This document shows positions 18,364 to 27,426 of a stretch of 64,000 nt of DNA, piece after piece. The translations under genes were made by a program, and so were the position numbers. Every line of letters begins with the position of its first letter. Position 1 is the first letter of the stretch. The stretch is from Rhodocyclaceae bacterium. GTDB taxonomy: Bacteria > Pseudomonadota > Gammaproteobacteria > Burkholderiales > Rhodocyclaceae. The stretch is from positions 1 through 64,000 of the forward strand of contig JAUXOM010000020.1 in NCBI GenBank assembly GCA_030682175.1. Reading direction: 5' to 3'. The notes beneath the pieces are model-generated. The model was not told where the DNA came from. It saw only the letters and a program-made list of their open reading frames with translations, and did not search any database.

Positions 18364-19008
18364 ATGAATTCCTACCCGCATCCCCTGATTGCCCGCGAAG
18401 GCTGGCCGTTTCTCGCCATCAGTGGCGTGGCAGCTCTGACGACGACCGTCTTCGCCGGCTGGTTGTGGTCGGCCCCGCTGTGGTTGATCTTTGTTTTCGT
18501 CCTGCAGTTCTTCCGCGATCCGGCGCGGGCCGTGCCAGGCAATGCCAAAAGTGTACTGGCACCCGCCGACGGCCGCATCGTGGTCATCGAACCGGCGCGT
18601 GATCCCTGGCTGGAGCGCGACACGCTGAAAATCAGTGTGTTCATGAATGTGTTCAACGTCCATTCGAATCGCAGTCCGATTGATGGCACGGTGGTGCAGC
18701 GCTGGTACCACCCCGGCAAATTCTTTAACGCCGATCTCGACAAAGCGTCGACTGAAAATGAGCGCAATGCCCTGCACCTGCGTACTGGCGACGGCCAGGA
18801 TATTACCTGCGTGCAGGTGGCCGGCCTGATCGCCCGCCGGATTCTTTGCTATGTTGATGCCGGCGACAAGCTTGAACGTGGGCAGCGTTACGGCTTCATC
18901 CGCTTTGGTTCACGTGTCGATCTCTATCTGCCCAAAGACGTGCGCGTAAAAGTCGGCGTTGGCGATACGGTGAGCGCCACGAGTACCATCCTTGCCGAAC
19001 TGCCATGA
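18364..19008 (+). CDS. psd: Phosphatidylserine decarboxylase proenzyme
   Basis: Pyruvoyl enzyme making phosphatidylethanolamine. This is the short (archaetidylserine-like) form of 214 residues found in many Betaproteobacteria. Two N-terminal hydrophobic stretches (about 18-50) anchor it to the inner membrane. The FFRDPAR motif follows, and HSNRSPIDG supplies a catalytic histidine. The RFGSR motif near 181 is the self-cleavage site: the bond before the serine is broken and the serine becomes the pyruvoyl group of the alpha subunit. Near its C terminus KVGVGDTV resembles the R1 repeat but can be explained by the family consensus. It is followed by pssA, the preceding pathway step. Confidence 0.93.
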   Translation: MNSYPHPLIAREGWPFLAISGVAALTTTVFAGWLWSAPLWLIFVFVLQFFRDPARAVPGNAKSVLAPADGRIVVIEPARDPWLERDTLKISVFMNVFNVHSNRSPIDGTVVQRWYHPGKFFNADLDKASTENERNALHLRTGDGQDITCVQVAGLIARRILCYVDAGDKLERGQRYGFIRFGSRVDLYLPKDVRVKVGVGDTVSATSTILAELP

Positions 19009-19059
19009 ATGGCCTAGACCGCTACAATGGCAATATCTTTGGCGGCCTGAACCAACCCT

Positions 19060-19827
19060 ATGCCTGACTATCGTCCTCGCAAGACCCTGTTCAATCCCGA
19101 GTTGCGTCGGCGCGGCATCTACATTCTGCCCAACCTGCTTACCACCGTAGCGCTGTTCTCGGGATTCTTCGCCATTGTCCAGGCGATGCACTGGAAGTTC
19201 GAGATTGCCGCGGTGGCGATTTTTGTCGCCATGGTATTTGACAGTCTGGACGGTCGCGTGGCCCGCTTGACACACACCCAAAGCGCCTTCGGGGCGGAAT
19301 ACGATTCGCTTTCCGATATGGTGTCGTTCGGCGCGGCCCCTGCGCTGGTAATTTATGTCTGGGCGCTCAAGGACATGGGCAAGCTTGGCTGGATCGCCGC
19401 GTTTATCTATTGTGCGGGCGCTGCGTTGCGGCTAGCCCGCTTCAACACCAACATCGAAGTGGTCGATAAACGCAACTTCCAGGGCTTGCCCAGCCCCGCA
19501 GCGGCAGCGCTGGTGGCCGGCTTCGTCTGGGTGATGATTGACAACGACTGGACCGGCTACGAAGCACGCTGGTATGCCTGTGTGCTGACCATATTTGCCG
19601 GTATCACCATGGTCAGCAACCTGCCCTACTACTCCGGCAAGGACATCAATTTGCGCAAGAGCGTGCCCTTCATCATGGTGGCGGCGATTGCGCTGGGCAT
19701 CGCTTTGGTATCGAGCTATCCGCCGGGCGTGCTGTTTGCCCTGTTCCTTCTCTATGCGCTGTCTGGTTACGTGCTGGGAATCAGTGGCTGGTTTTCGCGA
19801 CGCAAACGCAAAGCGCAAGAGAACTGA
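19060..19827 (+). CDS. pssA: CDP-diacylglycerol-serine O-phosphatidyltransferase
   Basis: Inner-membrane enzyme making phosphatidylserine from CDP-diacylglycerol and serine. The 255-residue protein has several membrane helices and the CDP-alcohol phosphotransferase motif DSLDGRVARL followed by GAEYDSLSDMVSFG, with the catalytic aspartates in the D-G-AR-G-D-D pattern. This is the Bacillus-type PssA rather than the E. coli soluble type. It sits directly after psd, so the product of this enzyme is the substrate of its neighbour. A basic C-terminal tail (FSRRKRKAQEN) is cytoplasmic. Confidence 0.93.
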   Translation: MPDYRPRKTLFNPELRRRGIYILPNLLTTVALFSGFFAIVQAMHWKFEIAAVAIFVAMVFDSLDGRVARLTHTQSAFGAEYDSLSDMVSFGAAPALVIYVWALKDMGKLGWIAAFIYCAGAALRLARFNTNIEVVDKRNFQGLPSPAAAALVAGFVWVMIDNDWTGYEARWYACVLTIFAGITMVSNLPYYSGKDINLRKSVPFIMVAAIALGIALVSSYPPGVLFALFLLYALSGYVLGISGWFSRRKRKAQEN

Positions 19828-19865
19828 TGCCCGCGTGAGCGAGTGGCATGTCACAGCAAAAATAC

Positions 19866-19895
19866 TTGCGTGAACCAAACAGTCTGTTTTATAGT
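19866..19895 (+). promoter_or_regulatory. Putative promoter for the leuA leader
   Basis: TTGCGT at 19866-19871 and TATAGT at 19890-19895 are 18 bp apart. A start near 19902 would give leuA a leader of about 200 nt containing a small open frame and a hairpin. Confidence 0.35.
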
Positions 19896-19905
19896 GAAAG
19901 CCATC

Positions 19906-20013
19906 ATGTCCACGACGCTTTTAGTTGCTGTCTTCCTGACCCTCACCGGCATCCTGCTGGCACGCACCCTGTTGCGTACCAAGCTGCGTCCCCTGCTGCG
20001 CCGCGCGCGCTAG
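19906..20013 (+). CDS. Small leucine-rich protein or leader peptide upstream of leuA
   Basis: A 35-codon frame starts ATG at 19906 and ends TAG at 20013. It has a hydrophobic segment (LLVAVFLTLTGILLA) followed by a strongly basic tail with six arginines. Eleven of 35 residues are leucine. It may be a small single-span inner-membrane protein, which its hydrophobic-then-basic layout suggests, or a leader whose translation senses leucine supply for leuA. Leucine codons are spread out and mostly CTG, which argues against a classic attenuator. Ribosome site is weak (GTGAAAG). Confidence 0.4.
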   Translation: MSTTLLVAVFLTLTGILLARTLLRTKLRPLLRRAR

Positions 20014-20040
20014 CAAACCCCCACCCCACAATTCGAATGC

Positions 20041-20070
20041 CTGACCTGTTGCCCAAGTGCAGCAGGTCAG
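20041..20070 (+). promoter_or_regulatory. Hairpin in the leuA leader
   Basis: CTGACCTG at 20041-20048 and CAGGTCAG at 20063-20070 form a perfect 8-bp stem. No T tract follows, so it is not an obvious terminator. It lies 31 bp before leuA. Confidence 0.4.
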
Positions 20071-20101
20071 TAACCATTAGCCGATCCGACTGGAGACGAG
20101 C

Positions 20102-21640
20102 ATGAGCAAAGAAGCCTTATTGATTTTCGACACCACCTTGCGCGATGGCGAGCAAAGCCCAGGCGCGGCCATGACGCGCGAAGAAAAGCTGCGCATCGCC
20201 CGCCAGCTGGAACGCATGCGGGTGGATATCATCGAGGCCGGCTTCGCGGCCGCGAGCCCGGGAGACTTCGAATCGATTCGCGCCATTGCCGAAACGATCA
20301 AGGACTCCACCGTATGCTCGCTGTCGCGCGCCAACGAGAACGATATTCGGCGTGCCGGCGAGGCCATCAAGCCGGCCGCGCGCGGTCGCGTGCATACTTT
20401 CATTGCCACCTCGCCGATCCACATGCAGATGAAACTGCGCATGGAACCCGAGCAGGTTATTGAGCAGGCGGTAAAGGCGGTTAACTGGGCGCGTCAATAT
20501 ACCGATGATGTCGAGTTTTCACCTGAGGACGCCGGACGCTCGGACATCGATTTTCTTTGCCGTGTGCTTGAGGCCGTCATCAACGCGGGCGCCAAGACGG
20601 TGAATATTGCCGACACGGTTGGCTACAACATTCCGGTGGTCTGGGGTGAGCTGTTCAAAACCCTGCGCGAGCGCGTGCCGAATGCCGACAAGGTGGTGTG
20701 GTCGACCCATTGCCATAACGATCTCGGGCTTGCCGTGGCCAACTCGCTTGCCGCAGTGCTGAATGGCGCGCGGCAGGTTGAGTGCACGATCAATGGCCTG
20801 GGCGAGCGTGCCGGCAATGCCTCGCTCGAAGAAATCGTCATGGCGGTGAAAACGCGCAAGGACTTGTTCCCGGTCGAAACACGCATCGACACCACCCAGA
20901 TTGTGCCCGCTTCGCGGCTGGTGTCGCAGATCACCGGCTATGTCGTGCAACCCAACAAGGCGGTGGTCGGCGCGAACGCCTTTGCGCATGAGTCCGGGAT
21001 TCATCAGGACGGCGTGTTGAAGCATCGTGAAACCTACGAAATCATGCGTGCCGAGGACGTTGGCTGGAATGCCAACAAGCTCACGCTGGGGAAACTTTCC
21101 GGCCGCAACGCTTTCAGGACAAAATTGGCTGAACTCGGGATCGAGTTGGAGAGCGAGGAGGTCTTGAACGCTGCCTTTGCCAAGTTCAAGGAGCTTGCCG
21201 ACAAGAAGCGGGAAATTTTCGATGACGATCTGCACGCCCTGGTTTCGGAAGAGATGATCACGCCGCAGATCGAGCACTACAAGCTGGTTTCATCGAAATT
21301 CCATTCGGAAACGGGCGAAGTGCCCAGCGCCGAACTGACCCTGTCGCTCGGTGGTGCCGAGAATCGCACCCAGGCTACCGGCAGCGGCCCTGTTGATGCA
21401 ACGTTTCGCGCCATCGAAAATGTTGTCGGCAGCGGTTCCAGCCTGTTGCTTTACTCCGTCAATGCCATCACTACCGGTACCGATGCGCAGGGTGAGGTGA
21501 CCGTGCGCCTGTCGAAAGACGGCCGCATCGTGAATGGCCAGGGGTCGGATACCGACATCATTGTGGCGTCGGCCAAAGCTTATGTGAATGCCCTGAATAA
21601 ACTTTACGCCGGGCCGGAGCGCGTCAATCCCCAGCTTTGA
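20102..21640 (+). CDS. leuA: 2-isopropylmalate synthase
   Basis: First enzyme of leucine synthesis, condensing acetyl-CoA with 2-oxoisovalerate, the ilv-pathway product made nearby. The 512-residue protein opens with the TIM-barrel metal motif [16 protein letters not shown]. It has [16 protein letters not shown] with the metal-binding HxH, and [14 protein letters not shown]. The C-terminal LeuA dimer domain (about 390-512) binds leucine for feedback control. GGAGACG precedes the ATG. Its 3' end overlaps the convergent DUF2069 gene by 17 bp. Confidence 0.96.
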   Translation: MSKEALLIFDTTLRDGEQSPGAAMTREEKLRIARQLERMRVDIIEAGFAAASPGDFESIRAIAETIKDSTVCSLSRANENDIRRAGEAIKPAARGRVHTFIATSPIHMQMKLRMEPEQVIEQAVKAVNWARQYTDDVEFSPEDAGRSDIDFLCRVLEAVINAGAKTVNIADTVGYNIPVVWGELFKTLRERVPNADKVVWSTHCHNDLGLAVANSLAAVLNGARQVECTINGLGERAGNASLEEIVMAVKTRKDLFPVETRIDTTQIVPASRLVSQITGYVVQPNKAVVGANAFAHESGIHQDGVLKHRETYEIMRAEDVGWNANKLTLGKLSGRNAFRTKLAELGIELESEEVLNAAFAKFKELADKKREIFDDDLHALVSEEMITPQIEHYKLVSSKFHSETGEVPSAELTLSLGGAENRTQATGSGPVDATFRAIENVVGSGSSLLLYSVNAITTGTDAQGEVTVRLSKDGRIVNGQGSDTDIIVASAKAYVNALNKLYAGPERVNPQL

Positions 21641-22001
21641 TGTGTTGCCGGGCCGTTGCCCGCGCAAAGCACAGCGTGGCCATAAAAAATACCAGCGCCA
21701 GGACTACTTCGACAATGGCAAGCAGCTGCATCATGCCGTTGTCGGAGAAGGCGCGGGTCAGCCCTTCGAGCAGGTAAAGCAGGATCAGCAGGCTTGCCCA
21801 TTGATGGGTATAGCGGCGAGCATGCAGAATGCCGAATAGCGGTGCGAGCAGGGGCAAGGCTTTCAGCGCCAGCCACGATCCGCCAGGCCGCAAGGGTGCC
21901 AGCCAGAGTTCCCAGGCCAGACACAAGACAATCAGGAGCAACAGGCTGGTAATCGCGGCGTGATTACACGTGCGGGAATGCGATGCGGAAAATCTTGCCA
22001 T
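21624..22001 (-). CDS. DUF2069 membrane protein
   Basis: A 125-residue protein with four hydrophobic helices and a short basic N terminus ([10 protein letters not shown]). The pattern [41 protein letters not shown] matches DUF2069, a small inner-membrane family of unknown function common in Beta- and Gammaproteobacteria. The start at 22001 is preferred over a longer frame because the extension overlaps the divergent yihY gene and is arginine-rich and unlike the family. It converges on leuA, overlapping by 17 bp. Confidence 0.8.
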   Translation of the reverse strand: MARFSASHSRTCNHAAITSLLLLIVLCLAWELWLAPLRPGGSWLALKALPLLAPLFGILHARRYTHQWASLLILLYLLEGLTRAFSDNGMMQLLAIVEVVLALVFFMATLCFARATARQHIKAGD

Positions 22002-22050
22002 ACTATGAAGTCTTCCTTGTTTATCCCGGCAGTCGGCCCGGTTTGAGATT

Positions 22051-22869
22051 ATGCACTGGCTGACTGCACCTTTCCGTCTGGTTGGCGGCGTGGCGCGGCG
22101 CTTTGGCGAGGAACGCTGCGCGCAGACGGCGGCGGCACTCTCTTTTGCCACACTGCTGGGGTTGGTGCCGATGTTGGTTGTCGCCGCAATACTGATTGAT
22201 CATCTGTCCTTCGCCATCAATCTTGGCGCTTCCCTGGAAAAATTCATCCTCGGTTCGCTTCTGCCGGAAAAGGCCGGGGCGGTAATCGCCAGGTATCTCG
22301 GTCAGTTTGCCCAGCGCGGCGAGCGAATTACCTTGATCGGGTTGGGCGTGCTGGCCGCGACGGCACTGATCCAGATGCTGACCATCGAACATGCTTTCAA
22401 TTCCATCTGGAAAGTCAAAAAACAACCGCCGTGGCTCAGGCGCCTGGCCTTGCATCTGCTGACATTATTGGCGGGACCGCTGGTTTTCGGCGGGGCGCTG
22501 GCCAGCACCACCTACCTTGCCAGTGCTTCCTTCGGTCTGGTCGAAGAGTCCCGCTGGGCTCAGGTTGTTTTCGCGCAGACGATGCCGGTGATCTTTCTGG
22601 CGGCATTATTCGGCTTGCTTTACTGGGTGTTGCCGAATCGTCCGGTTTCGCGCTGGCATGCTGGCTTCTCCGGAGCGCTTGCGGCATTGGCCTTTGTCGG
22701 CATGCAACGGCTATTTGCTCTGTATGTGGTGCAATTCCCGACCTACACGCTGATCTATGGCGCGTTTGCCGCTGTGCCAATCTTCCTGCTCTGGCTATAT
22801 TTGTCGTGGTCGGTGATTCTTGTCGGTGCCCTGTTGACCGCGGAACTACCCAAAGTGTTGCCGCGTTGA
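22051..22869 (+). CDS. YihY/RbnA-family inner-membrane protein
   Basis: The 272-residue protein has about six membrane helices and the YihY pattern RFGEERCAQTAAALSFATLLGLVPML at the N terminus, then EHAFNSIWKVKKQPPWLRRLALHLLTLLAGP and the closing YLSWSVILVGALLTAEL. The family was once called ribonuclease BN, an assignment that was later shown to be wrong; the function is still open. It is divergent from the DUF2069 gene with 49 bp between starts, so promoters overlap there. The next gene is convergent and ends 7 bp away. Confidence 0.88.
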   Translation: MHWLTAPFRLVGGVARRFGEERCAQTAAALSFATLLGLVPMLVVAAILIDHLSFAINLGASLEKFILGSLLPEKAGAVIARYLGQFAQRGERITLIGLGVLAATALIQMLTIEHAFNSIWKVKKQPPWLRRLALHLLTLLAGPLVFGGALASTTYLASASFGLVEESRWAQVVFAQTMPVIFLAALFGLLYWVLPNRPVSRWHAGFSGALAALAFVGMQRLFALYVVQFPTYTLIYGAFAAVPIFLLWLYLSWSVILVGALLTAELPKVLPR

Positions 22870-22875
22870 AATAAA

Positions 22876-24375
22876 TCAGCGCACGGATTGCGGGGAGCGG
22901 CGAGTAAATTCGAAGATTTCGATACTTGACGTATGCATGGCGAGTTGGCCGGTTTCGCAATCGCAAAGATGGATGCCCGAGACATCGTCTGCCAGCAATG
23001 TAAAGGTGCCCGGTCTGAACTGGCCACGCAGTGTCAGCAGCATTTCGCCGCGTTGCAAAGCTGGCTGGGCTGGCAGCAGGAGAGCCGGAACCGAGGCGTC
23101 CGTGCCGTGATAGGCAAGGCGTACGGCCTGTGCTGTCGCGGCGATCAACTCAAGTCCCAATTCAATATGTGCCGAGTTGTCGCTCCTGACCCGACGGACG
23201 AGGCACACACTCCAGGAATCTGCCTCGATCAAGCGCATGCCCAGTGCAGTTCCGCAGCGCAGGCCGGTGCATGTCCCGGCAACATGGAACAAGGCGTAGC
23301 CGCCGGTACTCTCATTGGTTACCAGCCAGTTACTGGTGGCGAGCGGGTAAGCGGTTTCCATGTCGCCTTTGCCATCGCCACCGAGGTAGTGCCAAAGTGC
23401 GCCGGCGGAGGCGCAAATTTCCACCCGATAATTCGCCTGTCGCCTGGTCTGCTGGCGTTTGATGGGGCCGCCCCACCGGTCGGCAGCAGCGGACAGGGTA
23501 TTGCGGAAGTCCTCGGTGGTCGCCGCAGGTGGCAGTCCCAGGGTGGCGGGAGGTGTGCCACTCGCCAGTTCGGCAAGGTGCTCGCGCGCCATGCGGGCAA
23601 GGGGGGTACAGTCGAAAACGAAAAGATTGACTTCGTGTGCTGGCGGGCGGCGGCGGGCGAGTGCATAGGGTGGTTGGTCACGTGAGGGATCAAGCCACCA
23701 GGCGCTGTGCGGCAGGGAGTCCTGCGAGGAAAGCCAAAGAATCTTTGACGGAATGGCCTGCAGATAATTGATCAGATAGGCCAGTTCGTGCGCGGTAAAG
23801 GATTCCGGTTGGGCCACCGCCAGTGCCAGCATGCGGTTGAATTCGTCGGCCAGGCGCGGATTGTCCTGATCGGCCTGAAACAGGCGCAGCGTATTGAGGG
23901 CATGCTGCCAGAGTTCTGCGGGCAGCGGAGTGCAGGCCAGCATCAAGGTCTGCGCCTGCTTGTGGAGGCTGCTCATGGCCAGGTAGACAACATCCGCAGG
24001 GGGATGCGCAGCTTTCAGTGTCGCGCTTCGCGACAGACCCATGACAACCGCAACAAAGCCCCGTGCCAGCAGATCAAAGGCTGCGGCGAGATGCTCGGCG
24101 CGGAGTCGCAGATCTGTCGACAGGGGCAGGGTGGCGACAGACAGTTCGACAGTCAATGAGGCCTGTAATTGGTTGGTACGGAGAAAGAACATCTCCAGGA
24201 TCTTGAAGCGTTGCACCGCCGTCAGCCCAAGACTGCCGAGAATTTCGAGCGCACTCCCGAGTTTCTCAATACTGTCGAGGCTTGCTGCAGAGTGCTCCGC
24301 GGCAAGCCAGGCGAGAACCTTGTCGAGTGCAAGCTTTTCCTGCATGGTTGATGAGTGTGTCGGAATGTTCCGCAA
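22876..24375 (-). CDS. Large PilZ-like putative cyclic-di-GMP receptor
   Basis: A 499-residue soluble protein. The first 300 residues are mostly helical and unfamiliar, with regions such as LNTLRLFQADQDNPRLADEFNRML. The C-terminal part carries two pieces of a PilZ site: an arginine-rich RRQANYR segment and NESTGG, which fits the D/N-x-S-x-x-G motif used to bind cyclic-di-GMP. It resembles conserved betaproteobacterial proteins of unknown role. The ATG at 24343-24345 (MQEKLALDKVL) is an alternative start 10 codons downstream. It is divergent from pyrF, with the 5' ends close together. The PilZ call is moderately supported. Confidence 0.6.
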   Translation of the reverse strand: MRNIPTHSSTMQEKLALDKVLAWLAAEHSAASLDSIEKLGSALEILGSLGLTAVQRFKILEMFFLRTNQLQASLTVELSVATLPLSTDLRLRAEHLAAAFDLLARGFVAVVMGLSRSATLKAAHPPADVVYLAMSSLHKQAQTLMLACTPLPAELWQHALNTLRLFQADQDNPRLADEFNRMLALAVAQPESFTAHELAYLINYLQAIPSKILWLSSQDSLPHSAWWLDPSRDQPPYALARRRPPAHEVNLFVFDCTPLARMAREHLAELASGTPPATLGLPPAATTEDFRNTLSAAADRWGGPIKRQQTRRQANYRVEICASAGALWHYLGGDGKGDMETAYPLATSNWLVTNESTGGYALFHVAGTCTGLRCGTALGMRLIEADSWSVCLVRRVRSDNSAHIELGLELIAATAQAVRLAYHGTDASVPALLLPAQPALQRGEMLLTLRGQFRPGTFTLLADDVSGIHLCDCETGQLAMHTSSIEIFEFTRRSPQSVR

Positions 24376-24432
24376 ACGGGCGGTGCCTCGATTCTAGTAG
24401 AATCAAGCATCAGTAAAACAATCAGCAATCCC

Positions 24433-25146
24433 ATGACGCCAAACAAGCAGATCCCTACCGCAGAACGCCTGATCGTCGCGCTTGACGTCCCGCGGGCCAA
24501 CGATGCCAGGATACTGGTAGAGCAATTGGGCGATGCGGTACAGTTTTACAAGATCGGTCTTGAACTCTTCATGGCGGGTGGGTATTTCGAACTGCTCGAC
24601 TGGCTGGTGTCGCAACAGAAGAAGGTCTTTGTCGACCTCAAGTTTTTCGACGTACCCGAAACTGTTCGCTCGGCTGTCCGGGCACTTTCTTCGAGTGGTG
24701 CAAGTTTTGCAACCGTGCATGGCAATCAGGCCATCATGGAAGCGGCGGTCCGCGACAAGGGCGCGCTCAAGATTCTCGCCGTCACGGTACTTACCAGCCT
24801 GGATCGGGGCGATCTTGATGATCTCGGGTTTGCCTGCGATGTTGAAAAGCTGGTGCTTTCGCGCGCCCGGCGTGCGTTGCAGGCTGGCGTTGATGGTATT
24901 GTGTCCTCGGGCCTTGAGGCACCCATGATCCGCAGAGAGCTTGGCGAGAAGTTGCTGGTGGTTACGCCGGGCATCCGCCCGGTAGAAAACAAGCCCGTCG
25001 ATGACCAGAAGCGTACGGTTGATGTTGCCCAGGCTTTCAGGAACGGTGCGGACTATATTGTGATTGGCCGGCCGATTCGCCAGGCAGTCGATCCGCGCGC
25101 CGCAGCCATTGCCGTCCAGCGCACCATCACCGAAGTTTTTGCCTGA
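24433..25146 (+). CDS. pyrF: Orotidine 5'-phosphate decarboxylase
   Basis: Last step of UMP synthesis, decarboxylating OMP. The 237-residue protein starts MTPNKQIPTAERLIVALDV and carries the catalytic DLKFFDVPETV motif (Lys and paired Asp), VTPGIRP and the phosphate-binding GADYIVIGRPI near the end. It is a type I enzyme of standard length. The ATG at 24433 is chosen; an in-frame ATG at 24355 would add residues that overlap the divergent gene. It ends at an R1 repeat and a terminator. Confidence 0.95.
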   Translation: MTPNKQIPTAERLIVALDVPRANDARILVEQLGDAVQFYKIGLELFMAGGYFELLDWLVSQQKKVFVDLKFFDVPETVRSAVRALSSSGASFATVHGNQAIMEAAVRDKGALKILAVTVLTSLDRGDLDDLGFACDVEKLVLSRARRALQAGVDGIVSSGLEAPMIRRELGEKLLVVTPGIRPVENKPVDDQKRTVDVAQAFRNGADYIVIGRPIRQAVDPRAAAIAVQRTITEVFA

Positions 25147-25148
25147 TG

Positions 25149-25225
25149 GAAAGTCGGCGCTGGTGGGACGGCGTCAGCCGGAACACCGTCAACATGGGGA
25201 CGGCGTCAGCCGGATTACCGCCAAC
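25149..25225 (+). repeat. Repeat R1, short form with tail, intergenic
   Basis: GAAAGTCGGCGCTGGTGGGA continues CGGCGTCAGCCGGAACACCG up to 25188, and a second partial copy of the tail GGACGGCGTCAGCCGG follows at 25198-25213. The tail is also present in valS at 5600-5614, so the full short element is about 40 nt. Confidence 0.7.
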
Positions 25226-25272
25226 AAGTTGACGGTGGTGCGGCGAGGCAGTAAGCAAACAGCTTGTCTTTA

Positions 25273-25305
25273 TGGCGATTAATCAATAGAATCGCCACCT
25301 TTTTA
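25273..25305 (+). terminator. Rho-independent terminator after pyrF
   Basis: TGGCGATT at 25273-25280 pairs with AATCGCCA at 25290-25297, followed by CCTTTTTAG. Confidence 0.65.
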
Positions 25306-25382
25306 GTTCCAGCGTAACGCCGGCCGATGCCGTCGTGAGCTTTCACTGAAACTTCGTTTTTCAGATTCCAGAAGGAACCCGT

Positions 25383-25640
25383 ATGGTTGTTATCCGTCTT
25401 GCCCGTAGCGGCGCAAAGAAGCGCCCCTTTTTCAACATGGTCGTCACCGACTCGCGTAACCGCCGCGATGGGCGTTTTGTCGAACGTGTCGGCTTCTACA
25501 ATCCGGTAGCCGCCGCGAACGAAAAAAGCCTGGTTATCGACACAGTGCGTTTGGCTTATTGGCAGGGTCAGGGCGCCCAGTTGTCGCCTACTGCTGCCCG
25601 ATTGGTCAAGCAATCGGCGGCTGCCGCCAAGGCTGCCTGA
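25383..25640 (+). CDS. rpsP: 30S ribosomal protein S16
   Basis: The 85-residue protein begins [25 protein letters not shown], the standard S16 start, and contains [15 protein letters not shown]. It binds 16S rRNA early in small-subunit assembly. AGAAGGAAC precedes the ATG. It heads the rpsP-rimM-trmD-rplS operon conserved across proteobacteria, with 5 bp to rimM. Confidence 0.97.
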   Translation: MVVIRLARSGAKKRPFFNMVVTDSRNRRDGRFVERVGFYNPVAAANEKSLVIDTVRLAYWQGQGAQLSPTAARLVKQSAAAAKAA

Positions 25641-25645
25641 GATAC

Positions 25646-26176
25646 ATGGTCGTTCTGGGGCGAATTACCGCCCCATACGGCGTGCAGGGCTGGCTCAGAC
25701 TGCATCCCTTCGGAGACGACCCTGAGCGCTGGCAAGAGATAGAACGCTGGTGGCTTGGGCGGGAAGAAAACGACTTCTCCGGTTGGCGCGACTATCCGCT
25801 ACAGGCCATGCGCTTGCATGGCAAGGGTTGGGTGGTCAAGCTGAAAGGTGTCGATGATCGCAGTGGCGCTGAAAGTCTGGTTGGACTTTATTTTGGTGCG
25901 CCGCGCGACGCTTTGCCCGTCTTGTCCGGCAAGCTCGAGCACGGTGAATATTACTGGTCTGACCTGATTGGCTTGTCTGTGGTTAATCTTGGTAATGAGC
26001 CATTGGGGCGAGTTGCCAATCTGCTTGAGTCCGGTGCCCATGCGGTGCTGGTAGTGACAGAGGAGGGCAGCAGCGGCGAAAAAATCGAGCGCCTGTTGCC
26101 CTTCGTTGCCCAAGTTGTCAAGGAAGTAGATGTCCCGGCCGGTCTGATGCGAGTCGACTGGGAAAAAGACTGGTAG
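25646..26176 (+). CDS. rimM: Ribosome maturation factor RimM
   Basis: The 176-residue protein has the RimM N-terminal beta-barrel ([21 protein letters not shown]) and a PRC-barrel C-terminal domain ([13 protein letters not shown] to [15 protein letters not shown]). It helps 30S 3'-domain assembly together with S19 and ends in [10 protein letters not shown]. The ATG at 25646 lies 5 bp after rpsP; no strong ribosome site, suggesting coupling. Confidence 0.94.
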   Translation: MVVLGRITAPYGVQGWLRLHPFGDDPERWQEIERWWLGREENDFSGWRDYPLQAMRLHGKGWVVKLKGVDDRSGAESLVGLYFGAPRDALPVLSGKLEHGEYYWSDLIGLSVVNLGNEPLGRVANLLESGAHAVLVVTEEGSSGEKIERLLPFVAQVVKEVDVPAGLMRVDWEKDW

Positions 26177-26202
26177 TTGCGCTAGAGGGCGGAGTCGATC
26201 GG

Positions 26203-27000
26203 ATGGTTTTGCGCTTCGATATCGTCACCTTGTTTCCGGAGATGTTCGCCGCGGTGACCGCTTCCGGCATCAGCAGGCGGGCGCTGGAGCGCCGTTTGTG
26301 GGAATTGGCGTGCTGGAACCCACGCGATTTTGTCGGTTTGGCAGAAAATGCCTACCGCGCAGTGGATGACCGGCCCTTTGGCGGTGGGCCGGGGATGGTG
26401 ATGCAGGCAGGACCGCTGGAACGTGCAATAAATGCAGCAAAGGCAGCGCGGCTTGAAGCGGGTGGTGGCGCAGGAGATGTGACGGCGCAGGTGATTTATC
26501 TTTCGCCTCAGGGTCAGCCCCTCACCCATGCGCGCGTGATGGATCTGGCGGCCGGCAGTGGTGCGATTCTGCTTTGTGGCCGCTACGAAGGTGTTGATGA
26601 GCGCTTGATCGAGCGCTGCGTGGATGAGGAATTATCGCTGGGAGATTTTGTGCTCTCGGGTGGCGAAATCGCTGCGATGGCAGTGATTGATGCCTGTGTG
26701 AGGCAGTTGCCGGGGGCCTTGAATGACGCTGGCTCGGCGGTAGAGGATTCGTTTTTCGATGGGCTGCTTGATTGTGCGCACTACACGCGGCCCGAAGTGT
26801 ATGAAGGAATGCCGGTGCCGGAGGTTTTACTCTCCGGACACCACGAGAACATCCGTCGTTGGCGACTGAAACAGTCGCTGCTGCGGACCCGGGAGCGCCG
26901 CCCGGAGCTGTTTGCCAAATGGCTGGCGCAACACGCTCACTCGTTGAGTCGTGAGGAAACGCAACTACTTCGCGAAATCGAAGCTGATTCAAATGAGTAG
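26203..27000 (+). CDS. trmD: tRNA (guanine37-N1)-methyltransferase
   Basis: SPOUT-class methyltransferase making m1G37 in tRNAs to prevent frameshifting. The 265-residue protein starts [15 protein letters not shown] and has the trefoil-knot AdoMet site: [27 protein letters not shown] and [12 protein letters not shown]. The C-terminal helical domain contains [16 protein letters not shown]. It lies 26 bp after rimM and 48 bp before rplS. Confidence 0.96.
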   Translation: MVLRFDIVTLFPEMFAAVTASGISRRALERRLWELACWNPRDFVGLAENAYRAVDDRPFGGGPGMVMQAGPLERAINAAKAARLEAGGGAGDVTAQVIYLSPQGQPLTHARVMDLAAGSGAILLCGRYEGVDERLIERCVDEELSLGDFVLSGGEIAAMAVIDACVRQLPGALNDAGSAVEDSFFDGLLDCAHYTRPEVYEGMPVPEVLLSGHHENIRRWRLKQSLLRTRERRPELFAKWLAQHAHSLSREETQLLREIEADSNE

Positions 27001-27048
27001 CTCTGCGGTCGTGATAAATGAAACAAGCTTAGATCTGGAGAAAACGAC

Positions 27049-27426
27049 ATGAACCTGATTCAGCAACTGGAACAAGAAGAGATTGAGCGTCTGGGAAAAG
27101 CCATCCCGGAATTCGCTCCTGGCGACACGATAGTCGTCAACGTCAGCGTGGTGGAAGGCGAGCGCAAGCGCGTTCAGGCATTTGAAGGCGTGGTGATTGC
27201 CAAGCGCAACCGCGGCCTCAATTCCAGTTTCATCGTACGCAAGATTTCGTCGGGCGAGGGCGTCGAACGCACCTTCCAGACTTACTCTCCGCTGGTGGCG
27301 AGTATCGAGGTCAAGCGGCGTGGCGATGTCCGCCGCGCCAAGCTTTACTATCTGCGCGACCGTTCCGGCAAATCGGCGCGGATCAAGGAAAAGCTCACCA
27401 GACGGGTTGTCACGGCCAAGGAGTGA
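27049..27426 (+). CDS. rplS: 50S ribosomal protein L19
   Basis: The 125-residue protein begins [22 protein letters not shown] and shows the L19 core [20 protein letters not shown] and [20 protein letters not shown]19 lies at the subunit interface. The final 36 bases of the gene, coding [11 protein letters not shown] and the stop, are duplicated imperfectly at 27478-27513, with repeat R2 between. A GGAGAAAA ribosome site precedes the ATG. Confidence 0.97.
   Translation: MNLIQQLEQEEIERLGKAIPEFAPGDTIVVNVSVVEGERKRVQAFEGVVIAKRNRGLNSSFIVRKISSGEGVERTFQTYSPLVASIEVKRRGDVRRAKLYYLRDRSGKSARIKEKLTRRVVTAKE

Noticed and set aside
18947..18972. R1-like AAAAGTCGGCG motif in psd (KVGVGDTV)
   Set aside because: It matches R1 less well and the family consensus VKVGD explains the peptide, so it is not counted as a copy.
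25149..25225. CRISPR-like array after pyrF
   Set aside because: The two similar blocks have irregular spacing and no further units; they are R1 pieces.
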